Counted from the first letter of the stretch, positions 33,413 to 45,365 are shown. The stretch is DNA of 64,000 nt from Atkinsonella hypoxylon (GCA_000729835.1 JFHB01000025.1:124001-188000), one strand, 5' to 3'. The notes: a model not told the origin generated them from the letters alone. Translations and numbers: made by a program.

Positions 33413-33712
33413 CTCGAGTCCTTCGACGACTCTGCATCTCGAATTGAACCTCTTCTCTGGCATAGAGACCAGTGTTATCATGAAGAGCACCGTCCTCCAC
33501 GCCGTTGACGAAGGGCAGGCTATGTCTCTTAGCTATGTTTGTTGAACTCGTTGTGGTCATAGCAGGTGTGGGTTTGACGGCGCCAAACCCAAATTCCCTC
33601 TTGGCATATTCGTCGGCAACGATCCTCAAAAAGTAACGTCTTGTCGACAGACTCCTTGTATCGATCGTCATGAGGATGCACACCAATGCCTGTGTCACCC
33701 AGCATCGTAATT
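33413..33712 (-). pseudogene. Relic of valyl-tRNA synthetase (editing domain)
   Basis: On the minus strand, in several frames but the correct order: ITMLGDTGIGVHPHDDRY (33712-33659), ADEYAKREFGFGAVKPTPA (33620-33564), DHNEF in another frame (about 33555), AKRHSLPFVN (33530-33501), EDGALHDNTGLYAREE (33495-33448) and RVVEGLE (33434-33414). These are hallmark segments of the ValRS CP1 editing domain. Frameshifts and stops separate them. The part covers only about 100 of more than 1,000 residues; flanking domains are not found. As ValRS is essential, an intact copy must exist elsewhere and this is a duplicated or rearranged fragment. A 239-codon frame (33036-33755) spanning it is not a real gene. 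Confidence 0.82.
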
Positions 33713-34197
33713 CGTGATGGTGCAGTTGATCATTACATCTGCCTTTTCGACTCATCCCTCGGAGTACTATTCTAGTAGCTCCGGGTCTAGCCAGCGGCGA
33801 GAGGAAGCAAGGAGCAAATAAAGCCTATAGATGTGGGCAGCATTATCTTTAGGCAACATGTGGCGGAGTAGAGACGTTGAACAAGTTTGACATGGCTTCC
33901 AAGGGGAAAGTCAGGACAGCGATTGATGTTGCAATGCAAATGACAGTGCTGCAGCGGGGTGAAAGTTTCTTGGCGATATTGAGAACTCGGTCATGGCAAG
34001 AAATTTAACCGAGTCGGTGCTAGTAGCAGGGGACACAGAAACATCAACAGACACTCAGTCCTCTGAGAGCTTCGTTCGCCACCCGGCTTGCGACTCTACA
34101 CCTGTCTATTCCGTAGCCACGGTCTGTATAGAAAGAGGTCGATCTCGTCTACCGATATGATATCAGACTTGGCAGTAAAATGGGCCGCGTACTTGCC
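33713..34197. other. Short gene-free spacer
   Basis: Between the ValRS relic and the SnoaL-like gene. No coding signal or repeat recognised. Confidence 0.35.
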
Positions 34198-34654
34198 CTA
34201 GCGGATTGCTTCCTCAGGAGCAAGCAAAACCTGATCGGATAGCATGGTATCAAAATAACTCCTTATCTCGACCACTCTGCCCTCGTTATTCCAGCGCATC
34301 AGCCAGACATACTCGTTGTTGTAAGGTTCGCCCGTCAATCTCGTCGCCTCGCCCCGCACCTCAACCGAGCACCACCACCCGTCCGCCTCGGGCTCCGCGT
34401 CGACGATGACTCTCTCGACGATAAGCTTGATCGGCCCTTGGAGTTTCTCCCCCAGGTGCTTGAATGTGGCTTCGTTGTGGTCCCGGAGGCTACGGCGAGT
34501 GCCGGCCAGCGAGTGCGCGCTCCCCGTGCACGTCCATGTGACGTGAGGAACAATGTAATCCGTGAAGAACTTGTTGCGGTGTTCGAGGTCTTGAGTCTCG
34601 GCCAGATGGGCCAGCGCATTAAGAACGAATTGCTTGGTGAGGACGAATCTGGAC

Positions 34655-34656
<2 letters not shown>
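34198..34656 (-). CDS. SnoaL-like / NTF2-fold small protein
   Basis: Single exon, 152 residues, typical length for a one-domain NTF2-fold protein. The pattern fits the SnoaL-like family: an N-terminal helix with FVLNALAHL, a middle segment with HNEATFKHLGE, a central TWTCTG strand, then WWCSVEVRGEATRLTG, NEYVWLMRWN and GRVVEIRSYFDTML, the last being the conserved C-terminal strands. Family members include polyketide cyclases and many stand-alone proteins of unknown substrate. No biosynthetic neighbours are present, so no reaction is proposed. An AT-rich tract of repeated TTTTTATTT sits immediately upstream of the start. Confidence 0.75.
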
Positions 34657-34687
<31 letters not shown>

Positions 34688-35693
34688 ATTTTTTTCGCTG
34701 TTTCACCAAATCAAAAGTAAGCGTAGAGCGCGATTTTTGGTCATTGCAGCATATTAATTAGGGTTGTGCAACACGAATGAGCAGCATTTCCCTAATAAGG
34801 TTACTGCCGAAGTCGCTGCTGTAACTAGTGATTCAAGCTTACATTTTGTGCTTTCAGGGCACCTGGTAGGTACCTGGCTGACCTGGCTGGACCTTTTTCG
34901 TGACTGAAGAGTAGAGCGGGTGTCTATGTTGAAAACCGGGTACTAAAAGACATTTGACGCCTACCTAGATATTCAGTCTTGACAGGTGCCTAAAAACGCG
35001 GAGTCGAATCTCTTTAATAGTAGTGATAATGTGTATTAAGCCGTCAATTGATCTTGATCTATTCCGTATTAATAACCTTTTATGTCTGTGGTTCTCATAG
35101 CGGGTACCTGAAAGTCCTAGACCTGTGAAATGCTAACTACAGTACAGGTACTTCCAGTACTTCCAGTACTTGTAGCAGCTATTATTCATCAACAGCCATT
35201 TGCCCTTTGCTCCTGAGCCAGGGTATTTGCGTGTACTGGCAGGATGCGACGTAAATATGGCCTTTTTCTACAGAGTGCCCTGTGTGCTCTTTTCATAGTA
35301 CAGCTGGTTGTTCGCAGTTCTGGTTTCGCAAGCCGTGCTGCGAGTCTGACGAATTCGCTAATACATTATCTGGAGATTATTCAGACATCATCGGAGCCAG
35401 GAATGCAGCGTCTTATTTTTGTCCCGCGCATGCACATGTACATTCAAACATTATACATGCTTTGTATTTGCCGACTGTTGTTTTCTTGAGCTTCAAAACT
35501 AGTTACAAGTCGTGTCGTGCGTTAAGCAAATGTTTGTCAATTTGTCTGGCGCGACATCAATTCATATAGGTACAGCTATTCTATCTCCTCATCCGTCATC
35601 ATGACTTAATTGGAGATCTTGGGGTCGACCTTGTTGCTTTACCGTCTGTTAGCGACGGCACACATTAATACAAGCCCTATTTTCGGTCCTCAC
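34657..35693. other. Gene-free spacer
   Basis: AT-rich upstream tract of TTTTTATTT copies (34655-34692), several TAGGTACCTGG/CCTGGCTGACCTGG copies (34865-34890), and TACTTCCAGTACTTCCAGTACTTG (35150-35173). No gene recognised. Confidence 0.35.
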
Positions 35694-35964
35694 TCACCCA
35701 GTGGCCTTCTCATACATGCCTCGGCCGGCATCGGTAATCTTCTCTTGGGTGTTGCGGTCAATATTATGACCAGACTTCTTGACGCCCATGTCGAAGGCTG
35801 TGTCATGACGTTAGCAATAACGGGCAGTAGCTCGCCATTGGAACTTAAAGAACTCAGTCACCTTTATCGACGTAATCCTGCTTCTCGCCTCCCTGAGTAT
35901 TGGGGTCCTGGTTCTGGCTAGAGCTGCCCTTGAGGCCGCCAGCTGCCTTCTTGACGAAATCCAT
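35694..35964 (-). CDS. Small hydrophilic protein, 68 residues
   Basis: Two short exons (35964-35862, 35797-35694) with a 64-base GT-AG intron (phase 1). The protein starts MDFVKKAAGGLKGSSSQ, has a Gln/Asn/Gly-rich middle, then KQDYVDKAFDMGVKK and ends ITDAGRGMYEKATG. This layout (MDFV start, amphipathic helix, GQ-rich middle, DYVDKA, terminal RGMYEKATG) is shared by a family of small fungal proteins of unknown function, often induced in stress or conidia; that statement is from memory. Both splice sites are canonical and the frame is kept, which argues for a real gene despite the size. It lies upstream of a stress-type SDR and catalase. Confidence 0.72.
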
Positions 35965-37011
35965 GTTTGTTGGGTGTGGGTTTGATGAGGATGAAAACTA
36001 CTTTTAATGCTCGTCGGGTTTTATTGGAATTAAGTTTGGGCAGATGTGCTTAATCTTGGAAAACACCAAGTTTTATATTTGCTGCTTTCGGTCCGATGCA
36101 TCGTGCCCAGTGACGTCCTCTCCTTCATCATTTCAAACAATCTTGATCGAACGCGGCCATTAAAAAAACATCTCATTTACGACCAATCCTAGAGCGGCGT
36201 CACAAATTGAGACCAAAACGCAAAGCAGGAAGGACACTCCTACACGCGGTGCCTGGGACGCACAGCTGCCGCATTGATGCTATGACATCATGAACAGATA
36301 TGCATGGCAAGCTTAGCTTGGAGGATACGTCATGCTGCCACAGCTTGCAAGGCCTCGCGGCCACGAGGGGCACATGGCACCTTCCACCTCAGCTGGCCCC
36401 CAAAACTTCCAACTATGACGGCTCCCAGTACGGAGTTATATCCTTGGCAGTGGAGAGGCTCGCCTACGTACCTACCTTAGGTAGGTTGATTTAGGTAATA
36501 TTCAAGTGAACACATGCAACCTCCCCACGCTCAGGGAATCAACAATATCGTGTAATGTGCTTTCTAATACAAAGTCTACAACCATCTTAAAAAAGGATAT
36601 CCATTCTCCGTTCAAAAGCAAGATGAAATGAGAGACAAAAGGTTGAAAAATTCGAGCGCAGCCATAATCAAGGATGAATATTATTAGACGTGGAAGGTTG
36701 TGTACAAGTCACCAACCTTACCTTTACTAATATTAGTTCATTCTCAAAGGAGCAATGGAAGAGGCGGAACATGTGCCTAGAGACATCAAAGAAGGAAAAC
36801 GCGAGTAGTATACTTGGTAGCACAAAATACTTAACGGTATTGTTCCCGCCGTCTTTTTTTTTCTTTTGTTTTAGCATCCGGTCAACTCAGTGACCGCCGG
36901 TGATAACATAAAATGATTGCATCAATAAAACATCTCACAAATTGCACTCACTTCACCAACAATTTTTCTTGCAAACCTCCCATTATTAATTGTGCATCTA
37001 CAGGTTGCCTC
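35965..37011. other. Gene-free spacer
   Basis: Upstream of the 68-residue gene and downstream of the SDR gene. It contains a CTACGTACCTACCTTAGGTAGG stretch near 36464. No coding relic recognised. Confidence 0.35.
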
Positions 37012-38075
37012 TTAATCGCCCAATGGATATGCGTGCAACACCTGGCCATAAAACAACTCTGAGTCCTTAGATGCCAAAAAGACGAAACTTGGTGCAATCT
37101 CACTGGGCTGGCCGGGACGACCCAGCTGTGAGTTCTTGCCAAATTCGTTCATCTGTTCCTGAGGTCTGGAAGCAGCTTGGATCGGTGTATGGACGGGGCC
37201 TGGCGCAACAGCATTCACTCTAATGCCTCGACTCACGAGTTGTTTTGCCAAAGACTGAGTGAAAGAGTTGATGGCGCCCTTGGTCGATGCATAATCCACG
37301 AAGTGTTTGGTGCCTCTAAAAGCGACCGTGGAGGTGGTGTTGATGATGCTTCGCGTACGTTAGCGCGTTCATTTCAGCCTCTATAATAATGAAGGGTTTA
37401 CGTACGAGCCGCCTCGCTCCATATGCTTGAGAGCATACTTGGTTAATGCAAACATTGACAGGATGTTGGTGCGAAAAGTTTGTTCAACAACATCAAGGTC
37501 GATATCCTCTAGATTGTCGCATTGCGTCTGCCTAGAGGCATTGTTGACGAGAACATCCACTTTCTTGAAGTTCTCAACATGCTTTTCTACTGCCTTTCTG
37601 CAAGTGTCGTTGTCAGTAAGGTCGCCTGGAATCAGGATACATTGGCAGCCTTCTTTCTCAACCATCTTCTTTGTTTCTTCTGCGTCGTGTTGCTCATCAG
37701 GAAGATAGACGATCGAAACATTGGCGCCTTCGCGGGCATAAAGCACCGCGATGGCCCGACCAATTCCGGAGCTGAGATGTGCGTTAACATTTACCTCTCA
37801 ACTTTCGCCCTTTCGTTTATGGTACTGAACTTACTCGCCTCCTGTGATCAAAGCATTCGAGCCTGTTAATTTTCCAGCGGCTTTGTACTCGTGAAGCTCG
37901 CCCTTGCCCTCCAGCTTGGTACTTTCGCTTGCAGGGTTCAATTTGTGTTCATATCTGTCCCGTAATCATCAGGGTCAGGTTGAAAGCGTAAAAAGGCATC
38001 ATATGTAACCTACCCCGGCTGCTCGTGGCTCTTTGGCGCCTTAGGCGGCTGGAAAGATCCTTGATGGTCAGCCAT
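37012..38075 (-). CDS. Short-chain dehydrogenase/reductase, stress-type (YghA/GSP39-like)
   Basis: Four exons (38075-38014, 37954-37835, 37771-37406, 37348-37012), all GT-AG and in frame, give 294 residues. A 45-residue N-terminal extension rich in Pro/His/Glu (QPPKAPKSHEQPG) is followed by the Rossmann motif TGGDSGIGRA, NNAS, the catalytic region NTTST and YASTK, and NAVAPGPVHTP. This long-extension layout is that of bacterial general-stress SDRs such as YghA and GSP39. The substrate is unknown, probably an aldehyde or sugar-type carbonyl with NADP(H). The usual C-terminal end after GQVLH differs (AYPLGD). It is divergent from a large-subunit catalase. Confidence 0.85.
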
Positions 38076-38877
38076 ATTGGGCGATGATGATTGATCAATC
38101 TGGCAGTTGGGTGGTTAAATTTCAGGCGTGATAGCAAAACGAGAAACAACTTTGAAAAGACGTCGATTGATTTGAAGAATTATGTCGAGAATTCAGATTT
38201 CCAGAAGGACGCGGCTGCTTCCATCTATACAGTAGACTCAAGCGAGTTACTGGTACATCACCATCTCGTCATCCGTTGTGCTCGACGCGGGTGACCATAA
38301 AGGGCAGGAGAGGCCAAGACGACTAGAACCGCGTCGCATGAGTTTCCAATGCGTACAGTACCAAAATGCGTCTTTCAGTTTACTCAGTGCTCCGAGCTGT
38401 AGTAGAAAGTGAACGCGCAAACCCGTTGAGTGGCGTCGACCGACCAGCCGGAGTTTCTCTTCCGGCCGCGCCAGCGTTAAGGTAGCACCTCCAACTTCCC
38501 TCTTTCCATTACATCAACATGGCGCAATAGTAACCGTCATAACCACAAATGTCATTATTCATCCATCGCGATTGTCATCCTGAACCATGTCCAAAAGGAG
38601 TAACGGCCCAGGAGTAGGCGACCGATTTATAACGGGCCACGTTGATTGGCTTGTTTGTTTACAGTGGTTGATGTCATAATCGGCGTCAAGCCTACTTCTG
38701 GCACACTGTGACCGCCATTGACATGTTGGTCGCAATTTGACACTAGCTGCAGCTGAGATGGGATATTTAAAAGTGAACTCGCAGTGGTTTTCAACGACAT
38801 AAGCAGCGTGTTGTTTCATTTTCTGGAGTAGCCAATTGCCAGAAAGACGATCCGAATTTGTCTTCGCCATCGCAACA
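38076..38877. promoter_or_regulatory. Bidirectional promoter between SDR and catalase
   Basis: 802 bases between two start codons pointing apart. No other gene fits. Shared control of the two stress genes is inferred from the arrangement only. Confidence 0.5.
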
Positions 38878-41110
38878 ATGACCTCAAGAACAGCAAAAGT
38901 GGACCAACTCAAGGCCTCTATGGTACAGCCCACGAAAAATGACAGAATAACGGCAGATTTTGGGACGAAGCAGTCTGATACAGATAACTGGCTACGCGTC
39001 AGCACAAACCATAAGACTGGTCCTATGCTCCTGGAAGATGCGTTTGCTCGAGAAAAAGTGCGTTTGGATGAACACGAAGTTGATCGAGTTATAGCAGCTC
39101 ACAAACCAGGTATAGATTCATCGATTCGACCATGAGAGAATTCCAGAGCGTGTAGTTCATGCTCGCGGCGCCGGTGCTTTCGGTACTTTTCGACTCCATG
39201 AATCTGCAGAAGATGTCACACACGCTGGTGTTCTTACAGACACTTCTCGGGAGACACCAGTCTTCCTGCGGTTTTCCACCGTCCTGGGCAGCCGTGGATC
39301 TGCAGACACAGTTCGAGATGTGCGCGGTTTCGCATTGAAAATGTACACGCAAGAAGGAAACTGGGACATTGTCGGTAACAACATCCCCGTATTTTTCATC
39401 CAAGATGCCATGAAGTTTCCAGACCTCATTCATGCCGCCAAACCTGAGCCGGACAATGAAATTCCACAAGCTCAATCAGCACATAATAATTTTTGGGATT
39501 TTATGTATATGCACTCTGAGGCTACACATATGTATATGTGGGCCATGTCTGATCGTGCAATTCCTCGGTCATACAGAATGATGCAGGGTTTTGGCGTCAA
39601 CACATACACACTCCAAAACGCGAAGGGTGAACGCCATTTTGTCAAGTTCCATTTTACTCCCGAACTGGGAGTACATTCGCTGGTCTGGGATGAAGCTCTG
39701 AAAATTGCGGGCCAGGACCCAGACTTTCACAGGAAAGATTTGATGGAAGCCATCGAGAGTGGTGTGTTTCCCAAATGGAGATTTGGTATACAGGTTATTG
39801 CTGAAGGTAAAGAAGATGACTTTGAGTTTGATATTCTCGACGCAACCAAGGTCTGGCCTGAAGAACTCGTACCTATTCGCTACATTGGCGAGCTGGAGCT
39901 GAATCGCAACGTGGATGAGTATTTCACTGAGACAGAACAAGTCGCATTCTGCACCAGTCACGTTGTGCCTGGTATTGGTTTTTCTGATGATCCGTTGCTT
40001 CAAGGGAGAAACTTCTCTTATTTCGATACCCAAATTAGCCGACTTGGAATCAACTGGGAAGAGCTGCCCATCAACAAACCCGTGTGTCCAATGATGAACT
40101 TCAATCGAGATGGCGCTATGCGCCATACAATCGCGAGAGGAAAAGTCAACTACTGGCCCAACAGATTCGAGGTACAACCCGCAGCAACGGAGAAAGAAGG
40201 CGGATACGTTGATCATCCGCAAGATGTTCAGGGCGTCAAATTTCGCGGCAAGAGCGAAAAGTTCAAGGAGCATTTCTCTCAGGCAGAGCTTTTTTATAAT
40301 TCCATGTCTGAGGTGGAGAAGAGTCATATCAAGTCAGCATTTTCATTCGAACTGGATCATTGCGAGGAACCAATTGTCTACGAGCGCCTTACCAAGCGTC
40401 TCGCCGATATAAATCTTGAGCTTGCGCAATCAGTCGCCACTATGGTTGGAGGTCCAAGCCCGTCTCCCTCCTCGCGCAAAGCCCATGGTAAGAAGGCAAG
40501 AGGGCTGAGCCAATTGGAGTACATGCCTGAAAGGGTAACCATTGCCTCACGAAAAGTTGCCATCCTCGTCGCCGACGGCTACGATGCTATTGCGTACACC
40601 GCAATGGTCGCCGCTCTGAAAGCAGCACGAGCCATTCCTATAGTTCTCGGACCACGGCGATCGGCCATCTTTGCGGCAGGTGAGGACAAGTCTTCGGCCA
40701 AGGGACTCGTGCCGGATCACCACTTTGAGGGTCAGAGAAGCACATTGTTCGACGCTCTTTTTATCCCTGGGGGAGAACACTCGATCAGTACGCTAATTAA
40801 GATGGGCCGAGTGACCCATTATGTTAGAGAAGCATTTGGCCATCTTAAGACCATTGCTGCCACAGGCGAAGCAGTTGAATTGGTAAAGCGCGCTATTCAA
40901 TTGAACGAGGTGCAGCTCTCTCAGGATAGTGAGTCAGTGTTGAGCTATGGCGTGGCAACTCTGAAGGACCCGAAGCCCGAGGGCCTTAAAGAAGTTATCC
41001 AGGCAAGCAAGAATGCCAAGCACTTTTTGGACCAAGTGTTTTGGTCAATTAGCCAGCATCGTTGCTGGGAGCGGGAGTTGGACGGACTGGGGTCTCAAGT
41101 TGCGTTTTAA
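38878..41110 (+). CDS. Large-subunit (clade 2) catalase with C-terminal GATase1/DJ-1-like domain
   Basis: Two exons (38878-39057, 39116-41110; 58-base intron, phase 0) give 724 residues, typical of HPII-type catalases. The splice joins REK to IHRFDHERIPERVVHARG, restoring the motif with the catalytic histidine. GNNIPVFFIQDAMKFPD holds the active-site asparagine region, and FSYFDTQISRLG carries the proximal haem tyrosine. From about residue 550 (VAILVADGYDAIAYTA, DALFIPGG) comes the flavodoxin-like GATase1 domain, which lacks the usual reactive cysteine (AATGEAVE). It removes hydrogen peroxide; fungal members are often spore-associated. No signal peptide, so a cytosolic or conidial location is likely. 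Divergent from a stress SDR. Confidence 0.93.
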
Positions 41111-41827
41111 GCGCGAGTAGGCATGTTATCATCAAGACTAGCACAAGTAGTATTTATGTGTACAAGTTGCATTCATAATTTCATATACTATCTGACACGA
41201 TACCGGAAGAATCTGGCCAAAGAAGCCTGGAATTGTGCAGTGCGGAATTATCGAATCGGCGTCCCTGATCACAAAGCTCAACTTGAGCCGGCCCTATCAA
41301 GCTTGTCAACCTGTAATTTATCACTCCCTGTGACCAGATATGGAGCATGATTAAGTCATATCCGTCTCTGTCGTAAATCAACGCGTTGCCGGTCATCAGC
41401 ACACGAACAAAATACATGGCGTGTTTATCACATGTCATGTAAGCAGGACTGAATCGGAAGTCACAATGATGGCAGCCATGTCGTGTCTGGTAGAAACCTG
41501 AGGAATATTGTAGGACAGCCTGAAGAATGCCAACAACACATGTCTGCGACGCGCCGTAATCATAAGGCAGGTTAATTGTACCAACATAGTACCATTCTCG
41601 ACTTCATTTCACCAATGTGCGTGGACTAGCAAGCGATTGCCGCTGTCAGCGCCACGACTTGAGGAAAACGTCCCAAGGAGAATCAAATGATCATCTCATC
41701 AACTTGCATTGCCCTCTAATTGGAATGTCTGTATTACATCGACTATTCCCTCATGTGAAAACGTAGCTGGCGGTTCTCCCGCTACCGCAAAGCACCACCA
41801 CAACAAGCCCATCGAGACAACCGCGCA
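41111..41827. other. Catalase downstream spacer
   Basis: About 700 bases between converging genes. No coding relic or marked repeat was seen. Confidence 0.35.
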
Positions 41828-42223
41828 CTATCTTCCAGGATCACCTCTTTTGGTCGACGCGCCGCCACCACTCCTCCCACCCTTATTGACTTCCTTCCCA
41901 GCACCATGGTTCTTCCCACCCTCATCGCCTTGCGGCTTACTCAATTCTTGGTTCGCACCACTGGCTGCCAGCGGATCTCCACCTTCCTCTCGCGATGCAG
42001 CATTGCGTGCATCTTCAGGGGAGTTGCCGCCCTTATGAAAGGCCGTCTTGGGTGCGGCTGAGAGGTCGTCGTCGCGACCGGATTTGGTCTGCTCCGCCCG
42101 TTGTGGTTTCAGCGATTCACGATCTTGTGCGTCCTTGTAGGGGAGGCGAAGGGGCGTAGATGCGTGGTATGCCCGAGTGCTTAGTACGGCAGCGCGGAGG
42201 GGATGGAAGTGTCGGAGGGACAT
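41828..42223 (-). CDS. Small conserved-looking protein with a mitochondrial-type presequence
   Basis: Single exon, 131 residues from the ATG at 42223; another ATG five codons upstream (42238) is possible. The first 25 residues (MSLRHFHPLRAAVLSTRAYH) are Arg/His/Leu/Ala-rich without acidic residues, as in mitochondrial targeting sequences, and are followed by a YHAST-type cleavage region. The remainder is hydrophilic and disordered, with SLKPQRAEQTKSGRDDD, TAFHKGG and a Gly/Lys-rich end. Short proteins with this LKPxxxExTxSG stretch occur in many ascomycetes with unknown function; this is from memory. No domain can be named. Confidence 0.6.
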   Translation of the reverse strand: MSLRHFHPLRAAVLSTRAYHASTPLRLPYKDAQDRESLKPQRAEQTKSGRDDDLSAAPKTAFHKGGNSPEDARNAASREEGGDPLAASGANQELSKPQGDEGGKNHGAGKEVNKGGRSGGGASTKRGDPGR

Positions 42224-44625
42224 GGTGGCAGTGTGCATGAGGTGCAATGGAGTTGGTCCGTCTGTTCTTCACAGCTGGACTCTGCTCAATGGCGACCATT
42301 TATGGACGACTTGTAGTTAGGAGGCTGCCTTGAAATGAAATGGTAACATTCGCGACTGGGTCGTTGTGACGTCTATTCCATTTTACTGCGGCCTGCGACG
42401 TGCTGGTGACGTCATCCATGATGTGTGCAAGTCGCGGCCTGTGCAGGAACAAACCGCGTCTGAGAAGTTTTCAAGTTTAATTCCCGTATCGGACTTGAAG
42501 TACAGGATTTGACCTCGTCTCTGAATCCGGGTTTGTGCAAGGCTGAAATGGGAATACCGCACACGATGCCTCCTTCTTAGGAAAGACGTTTCGCGTCAAC
42601 GTCGCTCCTCGTCTTGATAACGAGGTTCGGGGATAAGAGATAGTTTGAGGACCTTCCAACGTATTTTTATACAGTGAGGACTTCTCCTTGTTTTCAAGTA
42701 TTTTGACAAGTCTGTGTATCATACTTATCCGGTATGCAATCCAACATGGTACGAGGCAGCAGTTTGGTCATCCCAACCTATCGGGCGGTTTGCAGTCTAA
42801 AAGCCTGGTCTTTGGAAGTTTTGAAACATCATCTGCTTTGTTAGCTCGCATTTACTCTCAGCATCCTAGTTGAGCGCTGGCACTGGATTATGTTGTTCTT
42901 GATTTTGATGGTCGCGAGACACTGTCGTCTGGGACGACTAGTCCTCTATTACACAGCGGCTATCTGCAGCCAATGACGCATCAAGGTTGTTGCAGATGTG
43001 AAAGCAGGTAAAGAATCTGAGTTCTCTTAATGCGTTTTCTATGAAGTCCTTTCAAGGGTAGCGCTGAAAGCCAAGGAATCTGGTCTCCGGTGGGTCGATC
43101 GAGAAGATGAGTTCTGACAGGCTGACGTTCACCAAGTACAAAGCTGGCAAATTGCTGTTAAAGGTAGGATATTTCCAGTCTTAAAGTGAACTGTGGAGTC
43201 TTTCGGGATACTGAGGACTTCGCCAGGCTGGCCTGGGATATCATGAGGAGTTATATCCCGGGAAGCGAGCTGTCAGTTAACGAAATATACCCATTATATC
43301 CCCTTGACAGTCACAACGCCGCAGAGATGTGCCGTAACTGCAATTCTCTAAATACAAAGAAATACCTAGATCTCGCGGAAATACTCAGTATAGAGAGGTA
43401 CTGTAGTTGATCTTTAATGACTTTCCACGTAGATTTTCTATGGACGCCTTGAGTACTTCCTATGAGCTCCCCGGAATCAACTGACACGGTAATCACTCTG
43501 TGACATTATAATATCAAAGGATTTCATCGCAAAGCATCAGTTCCCGGCTCGGCGCCATCTGATGGTCGCCGTTCATTTCCACCATTGCGGAGGAGTTTAG
43601 TCTTGCCGCTAACCGAGTACTCTCACAACAATAGTCGCTCCAAAGCCGGATTGGGCTTCTTGACCAGATAGTTATTGAGTTAGGTCCGACAGGTCTGATT
43701 GTTCGCTCATGGCGCAAGTGACGCCGTCCCTTGTGAGATTTCACGTCCTGGATGTGATGGCCGCGTGTAGCTAGGGTTTGCAAAATCTGACAGAGTGCAC
43801 GTTATTCGCTCAAAGATGCAATTTCGAGAACTTGAGACCTTTAATTTTTCCCCATGAAAACTGTTGAGGTGTTGCGCAGATGCTTCTCCTATTTCACAAG
43901 TCTCTTATGCCGGCGGGCATATTTTGTTGGACAGGTTGAATAATGACCGGAGGCGTACCGGATTCTGTCCACTTTCGTTTTTCCCCAGTACCGAAGGCGA
44001 ACCTGTGACCATGATGCGCATAATTTGAATTGATCCCGCTTTGTCCTGGAGGCCGATGTTAACTCAGAACTGGCCCCCTGGTTATGGAACCGTGCTTGAC
44101 AAAAGGCAAGCAACCCCAATCACACGGACACGACCACGAAGTTTCGAAACATTCTTCTCCTGGCTCGTCTCCGACCTAGCCGGCCGGCTTATTAGTTGTC
44201 ACAGTCTACCGACCGATGGGTAGTTATTGTGCAGGCCATGAATAGCTAGGATGATCGACAAGGGCGCCACTTCTCTCCGCGGCTGTATTCAAGTATCTAC
44301 AGAGGTCAGTCAAATAACGGATACGACCGACGACACGACGACACGACGACACGACGACATGACGTCTAGTGTGTGTGTGTGTGTGTGTTTTGTTTTTTTT
44401 TTTTTTTTTTTTTAAATGAGAGGCTTACGCCACCCTTCTTATTAAACAAAGCTGTAATTGGCACCAGGATTGCCCACAACGTATTGTAGGGCACTTGCTA
44501 TGCATCGAGATGCGCGGCCAGAGAAACATATGGTTTCTTCTTGTCAGTTAGTCGCATTGCTTTAACGTCCTTGCTGCCATGGGAGATGGACCAGAGCCCG
44601 ATCTAAGACATTCTCGAGCCTATTG
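42224..44625. other. Gene-poor region with unassigned short frames
   Basis: No recognisable intact gene. A 74-codon frame at 43186-43410 (containing DTEDFARLAWDIMRSYIPGSELS) and an upstream fragment MSSDRLTFTKYKAGKLLL (43107-43160) look protein-like and may belong to one decayed gene, but no family was recognised. ACGACACG repeats at about 44327-44355, then a (GT)n run (44371-44388), lead into a T-tract (about 44390-44414). Confidence 0.35.
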
Positions 44626-45084
44626 TCAATGCCATGCATGCGTCCTGACGCACAGACCCGCATCTTGAGATTTGGAGACCCACCTTCCCTTTTGGGGTGT
44701 GAATACACCTTCAATAGCGTTTGGGTCATCATCAATAGACAATGGCGCTGTAGTAGTGATAAACTGACCTTGACCCTGGAAAGGTATTGAATTACACATC
44801 ATGCCCATTTCTCGCCCCACTGGAAGGTCCAACAGACGCCATTGCTGATTCAATTTGGGCCTGAAAAGAAGCCACTCTACTAATCTGTATTTTATGGCGA
44901 AATTGGTGATTTCCAGGCCCCAACGTGGAAGGCCTCCTCTTTGGCGTACTGGTTCTGTACTGTGCTTTGACTGTGAACTTCGTACTGATAATGGTCCTGG
45001 CGTGATGGTGAAAGAAACATGCTGCACAGTGCTTTTGTGACTTGCCGTTGTTGCCGTTGTCACCGCATTGGAAGCACCGGGCAT
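44626..45084 (-). CDS. Hypothetical protein, 152 codons, doubtful
   Basis: An open minus-strand frame starting with ATG at 45084. Segments such as WGLEITNFAIKYRLVEWLLF and FTPQKGRWVSKSQDAG look plausible for a protein, but no family, signal or membrane segment is recognised and no splice signals are needed or suggested. It is divergent from the pheromone precursor gene with about 280 bases between. It may be real, a relic, or chance. Confidence 0.28.
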   Translation of the reverse strand: MPGASNAVTTATTASHKSTVQHVSFTITPGPLSVRSSQSKHSTEPVRQRGGLPRWGLEITNFAIKYRLVEWLLFRPKLNQQWRLLDLPVGREMGMMCNSIPFQGQGQFITTTAPLSIDDDPNAIEGVFTPQKGRWVSKSQDAGLCVRTHAWH

Positions 45085-45365
45085 GCCACTTGGCTTATTG
45101 ACAAGAATGGCTCAATAGCCATGGCTGCTAAGCACCGACACAAACCAGAGACAGGTCAATTAATGCTTCATGTGTAAGTCACGTACTAGTCATCCTTTTT
45201 CTAACATGATAATAGCGAATAACCAGGAGACAAGAAACCTTTAAAAACAGCATCACGGCCCCTCAGATGCTGTTGATCATGGCACATCATCACTATTCAA
45301 GCTTTCATTTTACTCTCACCAAAGAGTCTCATAGTCCAAAACTTGGGAAACCCAAGATTCACAAC

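Noticed and set aside
33036..33755. 239-codon minus-strand frame as a novel gene
   Set aside because: It is a chance join through a decayed valyl-tRNA synthetase fragment; conserved ValRS segments lie in other frames within the same stretch.
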